Shown piece by piece: positions 56,705 through 64,000 of a stretch of DNA of 64,000 nt. How positions within the stretch are numbered: the stretch's first letter is position 1; each line of letters opens with the position of its first letter. Origin of the DNA: Pelagibacterales bacterium SAG-MED37 (GTDB lineage: Bacteria; Pseudomonadota; Alphaproteobacteria; Pelagibacterales; Pelagibacteraceae). A program made the position numbers and the translations under genes. The stretch lies in the NCBI GenBank assembly GCA_014653605.1, contig JACWEG010000001.1:121118-185117 (forward strand), in the 5' to 3' direction. The notes under the pieces were generated by a model that worked only from the letters and a program-made list of their open reading frames with translations, was not told the origin of the DNA and did not search any database.

Positions 56705-57319
56705 ATGACTGACGAACCATCAAAATTAGATATTTCAGATGAAATGATTGCCGAAAGGCGAGGTGGTTCAGGCAAGATGCCAGATGATATGCCGTTATGG
56801 ATGGCAAAATCTATCGTTAATATTGATAAATTTAGTAAATGGGTTGGAAATATTGTTTGCTGGATTTTAATGCCATTAATTTTTGCGATGACCTATGAAG
56901 TTCTAGCAAGAAAATTATTTTTAGCTCCAACAATTTGGGCCTATGACATCAGTAGGTTTTTGTATGGGGCATTGTTTATGTTAGGTGCCGGATATGCACT
57001 TTCAAGAGGTGTTCATATTAGAGCTGATTTTTTATATAGAAATTTTAAAACCAAAACTCAGGGAACAATAGATTTTTGGTTATATCTTTTATTTTATTTT
57101 CCTGGTCTTATCGTTTTTCTTTATATGACCATTGGATATGTAGGCGAGTCTATCCAAAGAGGTGAAAGAGGAATGGATACTACCTGGATGCCATATATGT
57201 GGCCTATAAAAACTTGTTTATTAATTGGAATAATATTTTTACTTGTTCAAGGAATTTCAGAATTATTTAAAAGCTATTGGGCTGCTAAAAAAGGTGAATG
57301 GCCAGGAGATTCTAAATGA
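56705..57319 (+). CDS. TRAP transporter small membrane subunit (DctQ-like)
   Basis: 4-TM protein; LARKLFLAPTIWAYDISRFLYGALFMLGAGYALSRGVHIRADF. Confidence 0.92.
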   Translation: MTDEPSKLDISDEMIAERRGGSGKMPDDMPLWMAKSIVNIDKFSKWVGNIVCWILMPLIFAMTYEVLARKLFLAPTIWAYDISRFLYGALFMLGAGYALSRGVHIRADFLYRNFKTKTQGTIDFWLYLLFYFPGLIVFLYMTIGYVGESIQRGERGMDTTWMPYMWPIKTCLLIGIIFLLVQGISELFKSYWAAKKGEWPGDSK

Positions 57320-58650
57320 TTGCTGAATTTATGGATCCAGCAATACTTGGTTTTATTCTTGTAGGTGTAATGCTTTTTGCAATATTTGTTGGATTTCCAA
57401 TATCATTTACTTTGATATTTTTAGGATTTGTATTTGGTTATTTAGGTTTTGGAAAATTAGTTTTCTATTTAATGACCCTTCAATTCTCCATGGTAATGAC
57501 AGAACAAACTCTTGCCGCCGTTCCACTCTTTGTCTTTATGGGGATAATGATGGAACAAGCTGGCTTAATGGAAAGATTATTTTCTGCTTTTCAACTAATG
57601 TTAGCTAAAGTTAGAGGATCATTATATTACGCAGTTTTATTTGTTTCTGTAATATTTGCAGCTGCAACAGGAATAGTAGGAGCTTCTGTTACCATTCTTG
57701 GAATTATGGCTGCGAAATCAATGAATAGATCAGGCTATGATGTCAGACTTGCAGCTGGAACAATCACTGCTGGTGGAACTTTAGGAATTTTAATTCCGCC
57801 AAGTATTATGCTTGTAGTGATGGGTCCTATAATGGAAATTCCTGTTATTGATTTATTTGCAGCAGCTATTTTTCCTGGGATTTTACTTGCAACTTTATAC
57901 GCAGCTTACACAACAATTAGATGCATGATTAACCCAAAATTAGGACCAGTGTTACCTGAAGATATGAGAGCCGCAAGCATGAAAGAAGTATGGGTAGAGT
58001 TTTTTTTAGGATTAGTACCACCTGCAGCATTAGTTTTTGCTGCATTAGGAAGTATCTTATTTGGATTTGCAACTCCAACAGAAGCTGCGGGTTGTGGAGC
58101 AATGGGTGCTCTTTTATTATCTTTAGCTTATAAAAAATTAACGTTACCAAAACTCCAAGAAGCTTTGGTTAAAACTCTTGAGATAACTGCTTTAATAATG
58201 GTTTTAGTTGCTGCATCAAATTTTTTTGGTGCTGTGTTTGCTAGATTGGGAACTCCTACATTATTAACTGAATTTTTATTAGGTCTAGAAATGAATAAAT
58301 ATTTAATCCTGGCAATGATAATGGTTATGATTTTCTTATTAGGTTGGCCTTTAGAGTGGGTCCCTATAGTAATGATAATTATTCCAATTATCTTACCACT
58401 AGTAGAGGCTTTAGGTTTTAATTTAACTTGGTTTGCAATACTAGTAGCTGTAAATTTACAGACCGCCTGGCTGTCTCCTCCAGTTGCTCTTTCAGCATAT
58501 TTTTTAAAAGGAGTAGTGCCTGAGTGGGATCTTAAGGATATCTATTACGGGATGATGCAATTTATGGTCTTACAAGTCATAGGATTAGTTTTAATTATTG
58601 TATTTCCTCAAATTGCTCTTTGGTTGCCAACTCTCTTATATGGACAGTAG
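57316..58650 (+). CDS. TRAP transporter large membrane subunit (DctM-like)
   Basis: VPLFVFMGIMMEQAGLMERLFSAFQLMLAKVRGSLYYAVLFVSVIFAAATGIVGASVTILGIMA...TPTEAAGCGAMGALLL. Confidence 0.95.
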   Translation: MIAEFMDPAILGFILVGVMLFAIFVGFPISFTLIFLGFVFGYLGFGKLVFYLMTLQFSMVMTEQTLAAVPLFVFMGIMMEQAGLMERLFSAFQLMLAKVRGSLYYAVLFVSVIFAAATGIVGASVTILGIMAAKSMNRSGYDVRLAAGTITAGGTLGILIPPSIMLVVMGPIMEIPVIDLFAAAIFPGILLATLYAAYTTIRCMINPKLGPVLPEDMRAASMKEVWVEFFLGLVPPAALVFAALGSILFGFATPTEAAGCGAMGALLLSLAYKKLTLPKLQEALVKTLEITALIMVLVAASNFFGAVFARLGTPTLLTEFLLGLEMNKYLILAMIMVMIFLLGWPLEWVPIVMIIIPIILPLVEALGFNLTWFAILVAVNLQTAWLSPPVALSAYFLKGVVPEWDLKDIYYGMMQFMVLQVIGLVLIIVFPQIALWLPTLLYGQ

Positions 58651-58675
58651 AAAATTTTAGTTTTATATTGTTTAA

Positions 58676-60133
58676 GTGAGTCAACAAAAATCAAAAAAAA
58701 CACTTATTAATTGGGATTTAGTTTCAGTAAATCCAAATAACAAAACTTGGGATTGGAAAGATTTATTTTATTTTTGGGGCGTTAACATTCAAAGTATTAT
58801 TGGATTTTCACTTATTGCATCTCTTTATATTATTTACGATATGAATTCGATGGTTGTTTTTTTTGGTACAGTATTAGGTTCTTTTTTGGTTTATTTATTT
58901 TCAAATTGGATTGGAAAACCATCACAAAAATTTGGATTACCGTTTGTTGTTTTATTGAGATCCTCATTAGGTTTTAATGGTGCTAAAATTTTTGGACTTT
59001 TAAGATGTATAACTGGAATCTTTATGTTTGGGGTTCAAACATATTTTTTGTCAAAAGCTATAGTTTACTTAATTAGGATAGGCATTTTTTCATTTAACCC
59101 TGAAATATTAAATAAAGAAATTTTTTTAATGTTCTTTTTAGGGTTAAATATCATCGACTGGTTCTCGCTTTTAATTACAATCATCGCTCAAGGATTTTTA
59201 TTCAGTGCAGGAATGATTTTTAATAGGAAGATAATAAAATTTTCTGCAATTACAGTTTATTTAGGAATGATACTATTTTTCTTTTCAACATTATTAATAG
59301 ATGTAAAGTCTTCATCTTACGCATTTATCAATTCTTTAAATTATCTTAGTTTTTTTGATAAAAATAATATTGCTCCATTGATTACAGTCACAGGTACAAT
59401 GTTCACATTTTTCTCAATAGTAATTATGAATTTTGGTGATTTTTCTAGATATGTTAAAAATGAAAAAGAACTTAAAAAAGGAAATTTGAGTTTATTATTA
59501 AATTTAATTATTTTTTCATTTTTTACATTATTTATAGTGACTGGAGCTGATGCTTTTTTAAAACAAGATCCAGATAATTTGAATAGAATACTAACAAATC
59601 CAACAGATATAATTGGAAAACTTAACAATTTACTTGTGACAATTTTAGTTTTATTTTTTATTATTATTGCTTCAGCATCCACAAATTTAATTGCTAATTT
59701 TATTCCCTCTCAATATTCTCTGATAAATTTTATTCCTTCATCTTTTTCATTAAAAAGTTCTAGTATTACAATAATAATTTTAGCTTTTGGGATTAGTATT
59801 TTCTGGCTTACTTATTTTAGTCAAATTGGTGCATTATCTTATTTGGATACTATAGGTGCTTTTTTTGGTCCATTAGCTGGAATAATGATATCTGATTTTT
59901 ATTTTATTAAAAAAGAAAATTTAGTTAATAAAGATATTTATTCTTTAGAAAAAGATGGTGCTTATTATTATTCCAGTGGGTGGCATATAAAGGGAACCTA
60001 TTCCTTAATTTTAGGGTTTATTTTTTCAGCATCAACCATTTGGAATAGTAATTTAATGTTTTTACAATCTTATTCATGGATAATAGGAGCTTTTATTACT
60101 TCTTTGGTTTATTACCTTTTAGCAAAAGACTAA
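58676..60133 (+). CDS. NCS1 family (cytosine/purine/hydantoin-type) permease
   Basis: WKDLFYFWGVNIQSIIGFSLIASLY...QKFGLPFVVLLRSSLGFNGAKIFGLLRC; about 12 TM; GTG start. Confidence 0.82.
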   Translation: MSQQKSKKTLINWDLVSVNPNNKTWDWKDLFYFWGVNIQSIIGFSLIASLYIIYDMNSMVVFFGTVLGSFLVYLFSNWIGKPSQKFGLPFVVLLRSSLGFNGAKIFGLLRCITGIFMFGVQTYFLSKAIVYLIRIGIFSFNPEILNKEIFLMFFLGLNIIDWFSLLITIIAQGFLFSAGMIFNRKIIKFSAITVYLGMILFFFSTLLIDVKSSSYAFINSLNYLSFFDKNNIAPLITVTGTMFTFFSIVIMNFGDFSRYVKNEKELKKGNLSLLLNLIIFSFFTLFIVTGADAFLKQDPDNLNRILTNPTDIIGKLNNLLVTILVLFFIIIASASTNLIANFIPSQYSLINFIPSSFSLKSSSITIIILAFGISIFWLTYFSQIGALSYLDTIGAFFGPLAGIMISDFYFIKKENLVNKDIYSLEKDGAYYYSSGWHIKGTYSLILGFIFSASTIWNSNLMFLQSYSWIIGAFITSLVYYLLAKD

Positions 60134-60137
60134 TTAA

Positions 60138-60890
60138 ATGAATAAGAATCTATTTGATTTTAAAAATAAAACTGCGGTAATTACTGGGGGAGCACAAGGA
60201 TTTGGTTTAGATATCGCGAAAAGGTTTTTAGAAGGCGGTGCAAAAGTAGTTATTTGGGATATAGATTCTAAACTTTTAGAAAAAGTTCTTAACAACATTA
60301 ATAACGATAATTTAACTTCTAATGTAGTTGATGTTTCAAATTATAAAACAGTTGAAGATGCAGTAAATAAGATTCTTAAAAATTCAAATATAGATATACT
60401 AATCAATAATGCTGGCATTACCGGACCAACAGCACCATTATGGGAGTATGATGTTGATAAGTGGAATGAAATAGTAAAAATTAACCTATTTGGAACATTC
60501 AATTGTTGTAGAGCAATTGTACCTAGTATGATTAAAAATAACTATGGAAGGATTGTTAATGTTGCTTCAGTTGCTGGAAAAGATGGTAATGCAAATGCAA
60601 GTGCCTATAGTTCAGGAAAAGCAGGAGCGATTGGATTAACCAAATCACTTGGAAAAGAACTTGCTGATAAGAACATTGCAGTTAATGCTGTAACACCAGC
60701 AGGGGCAAAAACTAGAATTTTAGACCAAATGACCAAAGAACATGTCCAAAGAATGCTTTCAAAAGTGCCAAGAGGAAGATTTCTGGAGGTTGAAGAGTTT
60801 ACCTCTTTAGTTTGCTGGTTATCTTCAGAGGAGAATACTTTCTCTACAGCAGCTGTTTTTGATATCAGTGGAGGTCGATCGACTTATTAA
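60138..60890 (+). CDS. Short-chain dehydrogenase/reductase
   Basis: AVITGGAQGFGLDIAKRFLEGGAKVVIWDID; NNAGITGPTAPLWEYDVDKWN; YSSGKAGAIGLTKSLGKEL. Confidence 0.92.
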   Translation: MNKNLFDFKNKTAVITGGAQGFGLDIAKRFLEGGAKVVIWDIDSKLLEKVLNNINNDNLTSNVVDVSNYKTVEDAVNKILKNSNIDILINNAGITGPTAPLWEYDVDKWNEIVKINLFGTFNCCRAIVPSMIKNNYGRIVNVASVAGKDGNANASAYSSGKAGAIGLTKSLGKELADKNIAVNAVTPAGAKTRILDQMTKEHVQRMLSKVPRGRFLEVEEFTSLVCWLSSEENTFSTAAVFDISGGRSTY

Positions 60891-61024
60891 CTTCGAGGTT
60901 TTTGCTCAAAAATCTTAATTTGATTGGCTTTTGCACGACTTATTTTTAAATCTTTAGACATAACAGGAGCAAAAATCATTACTGACCAGTAAATTAATAG
61001 GATAAATATAGAAATTGTCTTCAT
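60887..61024 (-). CDS. Small membrane/exported protein, uncharacterised
   Basis: MKTISIFILLIYWSVMIFAPVMSKDLKISRAKANQIKIFEQKPRS*; track ORF trimmed to internal Met. Confidence 0.4.
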   Translation of the reverse strand: MKTISIFILLIYWSVMIFAPVMSKDLKISRAKANQIKIFEQKPRS

Positions 61025-61101
61025 AAAATATTTATAAATACAAAAATTGATTTTTGCATGTTTAAATTTTGTCAAAATAATGTATTAACAAATTTTTTAA
61101 A

Positions 61102-61752
61102 ATGAAAACTATTTTCAAATTTATAATTTTTGTCGTGTTGATGAACACGTACACACATGCAAATGAGGTTAAAGTTTTTGATTTTACAAAATTTGAACTA
61201 TCAGAACTACAAGTTAGGAAAGTAAGAGGTGCAGACAACAAAACAATTTATTCGATAGGTAAAAATGAAAGTGGCAATTTTCTTAAGGCAGTGGCAGATA
61301 ATGCAGCTTCTGGTCTAGGAAAAGAGGTAAAAATTAATCTTAATAAAACTCCATTTATTAATATTACTTGGAAAATCGAAAAAGATTTGGCTGGAATTAA
61401 AGAAGATACCAAAAAAGGACACGATTTTGCAGCTAGGGTATTTGCAGTAAAAAAGACAGGTGCCACACCACTTTCAAATAGAGCAATTAATTATGTCTTT
61501 TCAAGTAATAATGATGTTGGATCTAACTGGCCAAGTCCCTATACAAAAAAATCTATAGATAATGTTTTAGCAAGTACTCAAAATAATTTAAATGAATGGA
61601 TTACAGTTAAAGCAAATGTAAAAGAAGATTTTAAAAAGTTTCATAATCTAGATGTAAATGAATTAGATGGTTTAGCGATAATGTCAGATACAGATAACTC
61701 AAAAATGAGAGCGGTCGCATATTATCAAAATATTTATTTTTCAGCTAATTAA
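61102..61752 (+). CDS. Exported DUF3047-like protein
   Basis: Signal peptide; INITWKIEKDLAGIKEDTKKGHDFAARVFAV...DELDGLAIMSDTDNSKMRAVAYYQNIYF-like ending. Confidence 0.8.
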   Translation: MKTIFKFIIFVVLMNTYTHANEVKVFDFTKFELSELQVRKVRGADNKTIYSIGKNESGNFLKAVADNAASGLGKEVKINLNKTPFINITWKIEKDLAGIKEDTKKGHDFAARVFAVKKTGATPLSNRAINYVFSSNNDVGSNWPSPYTKKSIDNVLASTQNNLNEWITVKANVKEDFKKFHNLDVNELDGLAIMSDTDNSKMRAVAYYQNIYFSAN

Positions 61753-61893
61753 TTACATTTTAAGATATTTCTTCAAAATTGTTCCAAATAATGAGAGGAC
61801 AACTGCAACAATCACATCCTCTAATGGACTTGCCTGTGGGTAACCAAAGTTCCAAGCTATAACCATTACTAACCATATAACAAAAATATTCAC
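61753..61893 (-). CDS. Small membrane protein (46 aa), uncharacterised
   Basis: GTG start; MNIFVIWLVMVIAWNFGYPQASPLEDVIVAVVLSLFGTILKKYLKM*; not in track. Confidence 0.4.
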   Translation of the reverse strand: MNIFVIWLVMVIAWNFGYPQASPLEDVIVAVVLSLFGTILKKYLKM

Positions 61894-61950
61894 TAACAGT
61901 GTTATATCTTAGTTTATGTAAAATAGTTATTTTTTTGATATAATTAATTA

Positions 61951-62373
61951 ATGCATGAAAATTTTTTTCATAAGTTAAAAGTTTATTATGAGGATACAGA
62001 CTCGGGTGGGATTGTTTATTATGCGAATTATCTCAAGTTTTTAGAAAGAGCAAGAACAGAGGCTTTGTTTTCAATTGGATTTAGTAATAAAAAAATTCAA
62101 GAAAAATTTGATGCATTAATAATAGTTAAATCTTGCAATATTGAGTATAAAAAATCTGCATTTCTAGAGGATGAATTAACTATTAGATCCTTTGTGAAAT
62201 CTATAACTAAAACATCTTTTTTTATGAACCAAATAATTACAAAAGATGAGAAAATTATTGTAGAGGCTCAAGTCCATTTGGTTTTTATTGATAAAAATGG
62301 AAAACCAATAAAAATCCCTGAAGATATATATTTAAAATTTAAACCTTATTTTTGTGACACGATTAAAGCTTAG
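61951..62373 (+). CDS. YbgC/4-hydroxybenzoyl-CoA thioesterase family acyl-CoA thioesterase
   Basis: KVYYEDTDSGGIVYYANYLKFLERARTEAL hot-dog motif. Confidence 0.92.
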   Translation: MHENFFHKLKVYYEDTDSGGIVYYANYLKFLERARTEALFSIGFSNKKIQEKFDALIIVKSCNIEYKKSAFLEDELTIRSFVKSITKTSFFMNQIITKDEKIIVEAQVHLVFIDKNGKPIKIPEDIYLKFKPYFCDTIKA

Positions 62374-63043
62374 AAATTTTTTTGGCCTTTTTAAATAAGC
62401 TATTAATCATAGCATGAGTTACAACTTTGGTATTAACATTTCTTGGACTAGGATGATAACAAGCTATTAAAATTTTATTATCAGGTAATAGATATTTTTT
62501 GCCATGTTTAAATTCAAATTTATGATTAATGTTAAATTTTTTTTTGTAAATTTTTACACAATTATCGAATGCTACCTTACCAAGCGTTACAATAACTTTT
62601 ATTTTTTTTAGATAATCAATTTCTTTTATAAAATATTTTGAGCATTGACTTAATTCTTCATTCATAGGTCTGTCACCTGGAGGGACGCATTTTAGAATAT
62701 TTGTTATGTATGTAGACTTTAACTTTAAACCATCATCTTTATTTTCAGAAAAATCTTGATTAGATATTTTGACAGAATAAAGACTTTTAAAAAGAAAATT
62801 TCCAGATTTATCTCCTGTAAAAGCTCTACCTGTTCTTGTTCCCCCATGAGCTGCAGGAGCTAAACCAATAATCATTAATCTTGCATTTAAATCACCAAAA
62901 CCAGTAACAGGTTTTCCCCAATATTTTTCATTGAAATTTTGTTTCCTTTTTTCCAATGTTATTTTTTTTATAAAATTTGTTAAACGAGGACATTTTTTGC
63001 ATTTAACTATTGTTTTATTTAATTTTTTAAACTTAATGTTCAT
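62363..63043 (-). CDS. Type 5-like uracil-DNA glycosylase
   Basis: CKKCPRL...YWGKPVTGFGDLNARLMIIGLAPAAHGGTRTGRAFTGDKSGNFL...TNILKCVPPGDRP. Confidence 0.85.
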   Translation of the reverse strand: MNIKFKKLNKTIVKCKKCPRLTNFIKKITLEKRKQNFNEKYWGKPVTGFGDLNARLMIIGLAPAAHGGTRTGRAFTGDKSGNFLFKSLYSVKISNQDFSENKDDGLKLKSTYITNILKCVPPGDRPMNEELSQCSKYFIKEIDYLKKIKVIVTLGKVAFDNCVKIYKKKFNINHKFEFKHGKKYLLPDNKILIACYHPSPRNVNTKVVTHAMINSLFKKAKKISKL

Positions 63044-63045
63044 TA

Positions 63046-63603
63046 ATGAAATTACTAAATATTATATTAATTATATTTATAGCTTTAACAAACGAAATTA
63101 AAGCAGATTCAAAAAATCAACTTTTTGAAAAACTTCAAAAAGGGGGTAATTTAATTTTTATTAGACACGCTTATGCACCTGGAAATGGAGATCCTGATAA
63201 CTTTGATATTAAGGATTGTTCTACTCAGCGAAATTTAAGTGATTCAGGAAGAAAGCAATCAGAAAAAATTGGAAATTTTTTTAATGAAAATAAAATCCCA
63301 ATAGATTTAGTGATTTCAAGTGAATGGTGCAGGTGCAAAGAAACAGCTCAAATAGCATTTGATAAATTCAAAACAAAGGATTTTTTAAATTCGTTTTATA
63401 GTTCAAAATTTGCTAAAAATAAAAAATTTCAAATGTTAAATCTTGAAAAGTATATTGATAATTGGAATGAAGATAAGAATTTAGTTCTTATCACACATTA
63501 TGTGGTAATATCTGAAATACTAAATTATGCTCCAAGTTCAGGAGAAATTGTAGTATCAGATAAAAATTTTAAAATAATAGGAAATATAGAAATAGATTAT
63601 TAA
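63046..63603 (+). CDS. Histidine phosphatase superfamily protein
   Basis: NLIFIRHAYAPGNGDPDNF...QRNLSDSGRKQSEKIGNFF...VISSEWCRCKETAQIAF; signal peptide-like N-terminus. Confidence 0.85.
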   Translation: MKLLNIILIIFIALTNEIKADSKNQLFEKLQKGGNLIFIRHAYAPGNGDPDNFDIKDCSTQRNLSDSGRKQSEKIGNFFNENKIPIDLVISSEWCRCKETAQIAFDKFKTKDFLNSFYSSKFAKNKKFQMLNLEKYIDNWNEDKNLVLITHYVVISEILNYAPSSGEIVVSDKNFKIIGNIEIDY

Positions 63604-63608
63604 ATATC

Positions 63609-63734
63609 ATGTCCTCTAAAAGAGCAATGAAACAAGCACAAAAACAAGCTTACGCTAAACACAGAAGTAATATTACTAATAGTCGATTTGAGAAAAAAAA
63701 TAGAAATTCTATTAAAAACAAAAAAAAACGTTAA
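63609..63734 (+). CDS. Very basic small protein (41 aa), uncharacterised
   Basis: MSSKRAMKQAQKQAYAKHRSNITNSRFEKKNRNSIKNKKKR*; starts 6 bp after the upstream stop; not in track. Confidence 0.45.
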   Translation: MSSKRAMKQAQKQAYAKHRSNITNSRFEKKNRNSIKNKKKR

Positions 63735-64000
63735 CTTTCATTTTTAAATTTTTCAATTTTTTTACAAGTAGAAATTTTTGAGATACCCACTTCATCATTT
63801 AACACAGTTTTCATAAAAATTTCTTGTTTTCCTTTTTCAAATAAAATTTGAGTATAAAATTGTGGGTAGCCATGTTTATGAGTTAATATCTTTCCATTTT
63901 CCTCGTAAATATTTCTTACATAAGAATTTTTTTTTTTCACACTAAGATCTGTAATTCTATATTTTTGATATGTTTTTTGAACAGCTAAAAATTCAATTAT
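63731..64000 (-). CDS. Uncharacterised protein, 5' end beyond window
   Basis: Track ORF 63731-63940 stays open upstream in frame (IIEFLAVQKTYQKYRITDLSVKKKNSYV...) to the window edge. Confidence 0.55.
   Translation of the reverse strand: MIEFLAVQKTYQKYRITDLSVKKKNSYVRNIYEENGKILTHKHGYPQFYTQILFEKGKQEIFMKTVLNDEVGISKISTCKKIEKFKNES

Noticed and set aside
57929-58150. Minus-strand 73-aa L-rich ORF
   Set aside because: Antisense to the TRAP large membrane subunit; hydrophobic-codon artefact.
1-64000. CRISPR arrays, toxin-antitoxin pairs, restriction-modification, prophage or transposon genes
   Set aside because: None seen on reading; no periodic repeats, integrase, transposase or nuclease modules recognised.

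Overview
The window is an AT-rich, gene-dense, mostly collinear bacterial chromosome segment. Its gene content and protein families look like SAR11 (Candidatus Pelagibacter-type Alphaproteobacteria); this is an inference, since no marker rRNA is present. I found no rRNA, CRISPR array, transposase, prophage or long repeat, and there is one tRNA (CAU anticodon). Main modules: (1) dimethylglycine dehydrogenase-like protein + EtfBA + ETF-QO; (2) hisI, folE, an acuI-like reductase and a LysR regulator; (3) a Fur-box-like site and an Fbp-type iron(III) ABC transporter; (4) azlCD, a persulfide-dioxygenase-like MBL protein, cytochrome b561, DUF411 and cytochrome c genes; (5) a tightly packed minus-strand operon of about 12 small proteins (20126-24550) of unknown function; (6) cysE-cysK; (7) alternative oxidase and msrB; (8) a taurine/sulfonate-like locus (TauABC-like transporter with an oversized permease, Pta, HisD-like and Ldh-like dehydrogenases, class III aminotransferase, alanine dehydrogenase); (9) a second DMGDH-like protein; (10) tRNA, a small glycan gene block and a polyamine block with a SpeD-SpeE fusion; (11) an amino-acid ABC transporter, GMC oxidoreductase, TRAP transporter and NCS1 permease. 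Most notable: the small-protein operon; a terminator-like hairpin after the binding-protein gene in all four transporter loci; a sulfonate locus with no recognisable desulfonation enzyme in view; and several small ORFs absent from the supplied track. All homology calls come from reading the translations and were not searched against a database.
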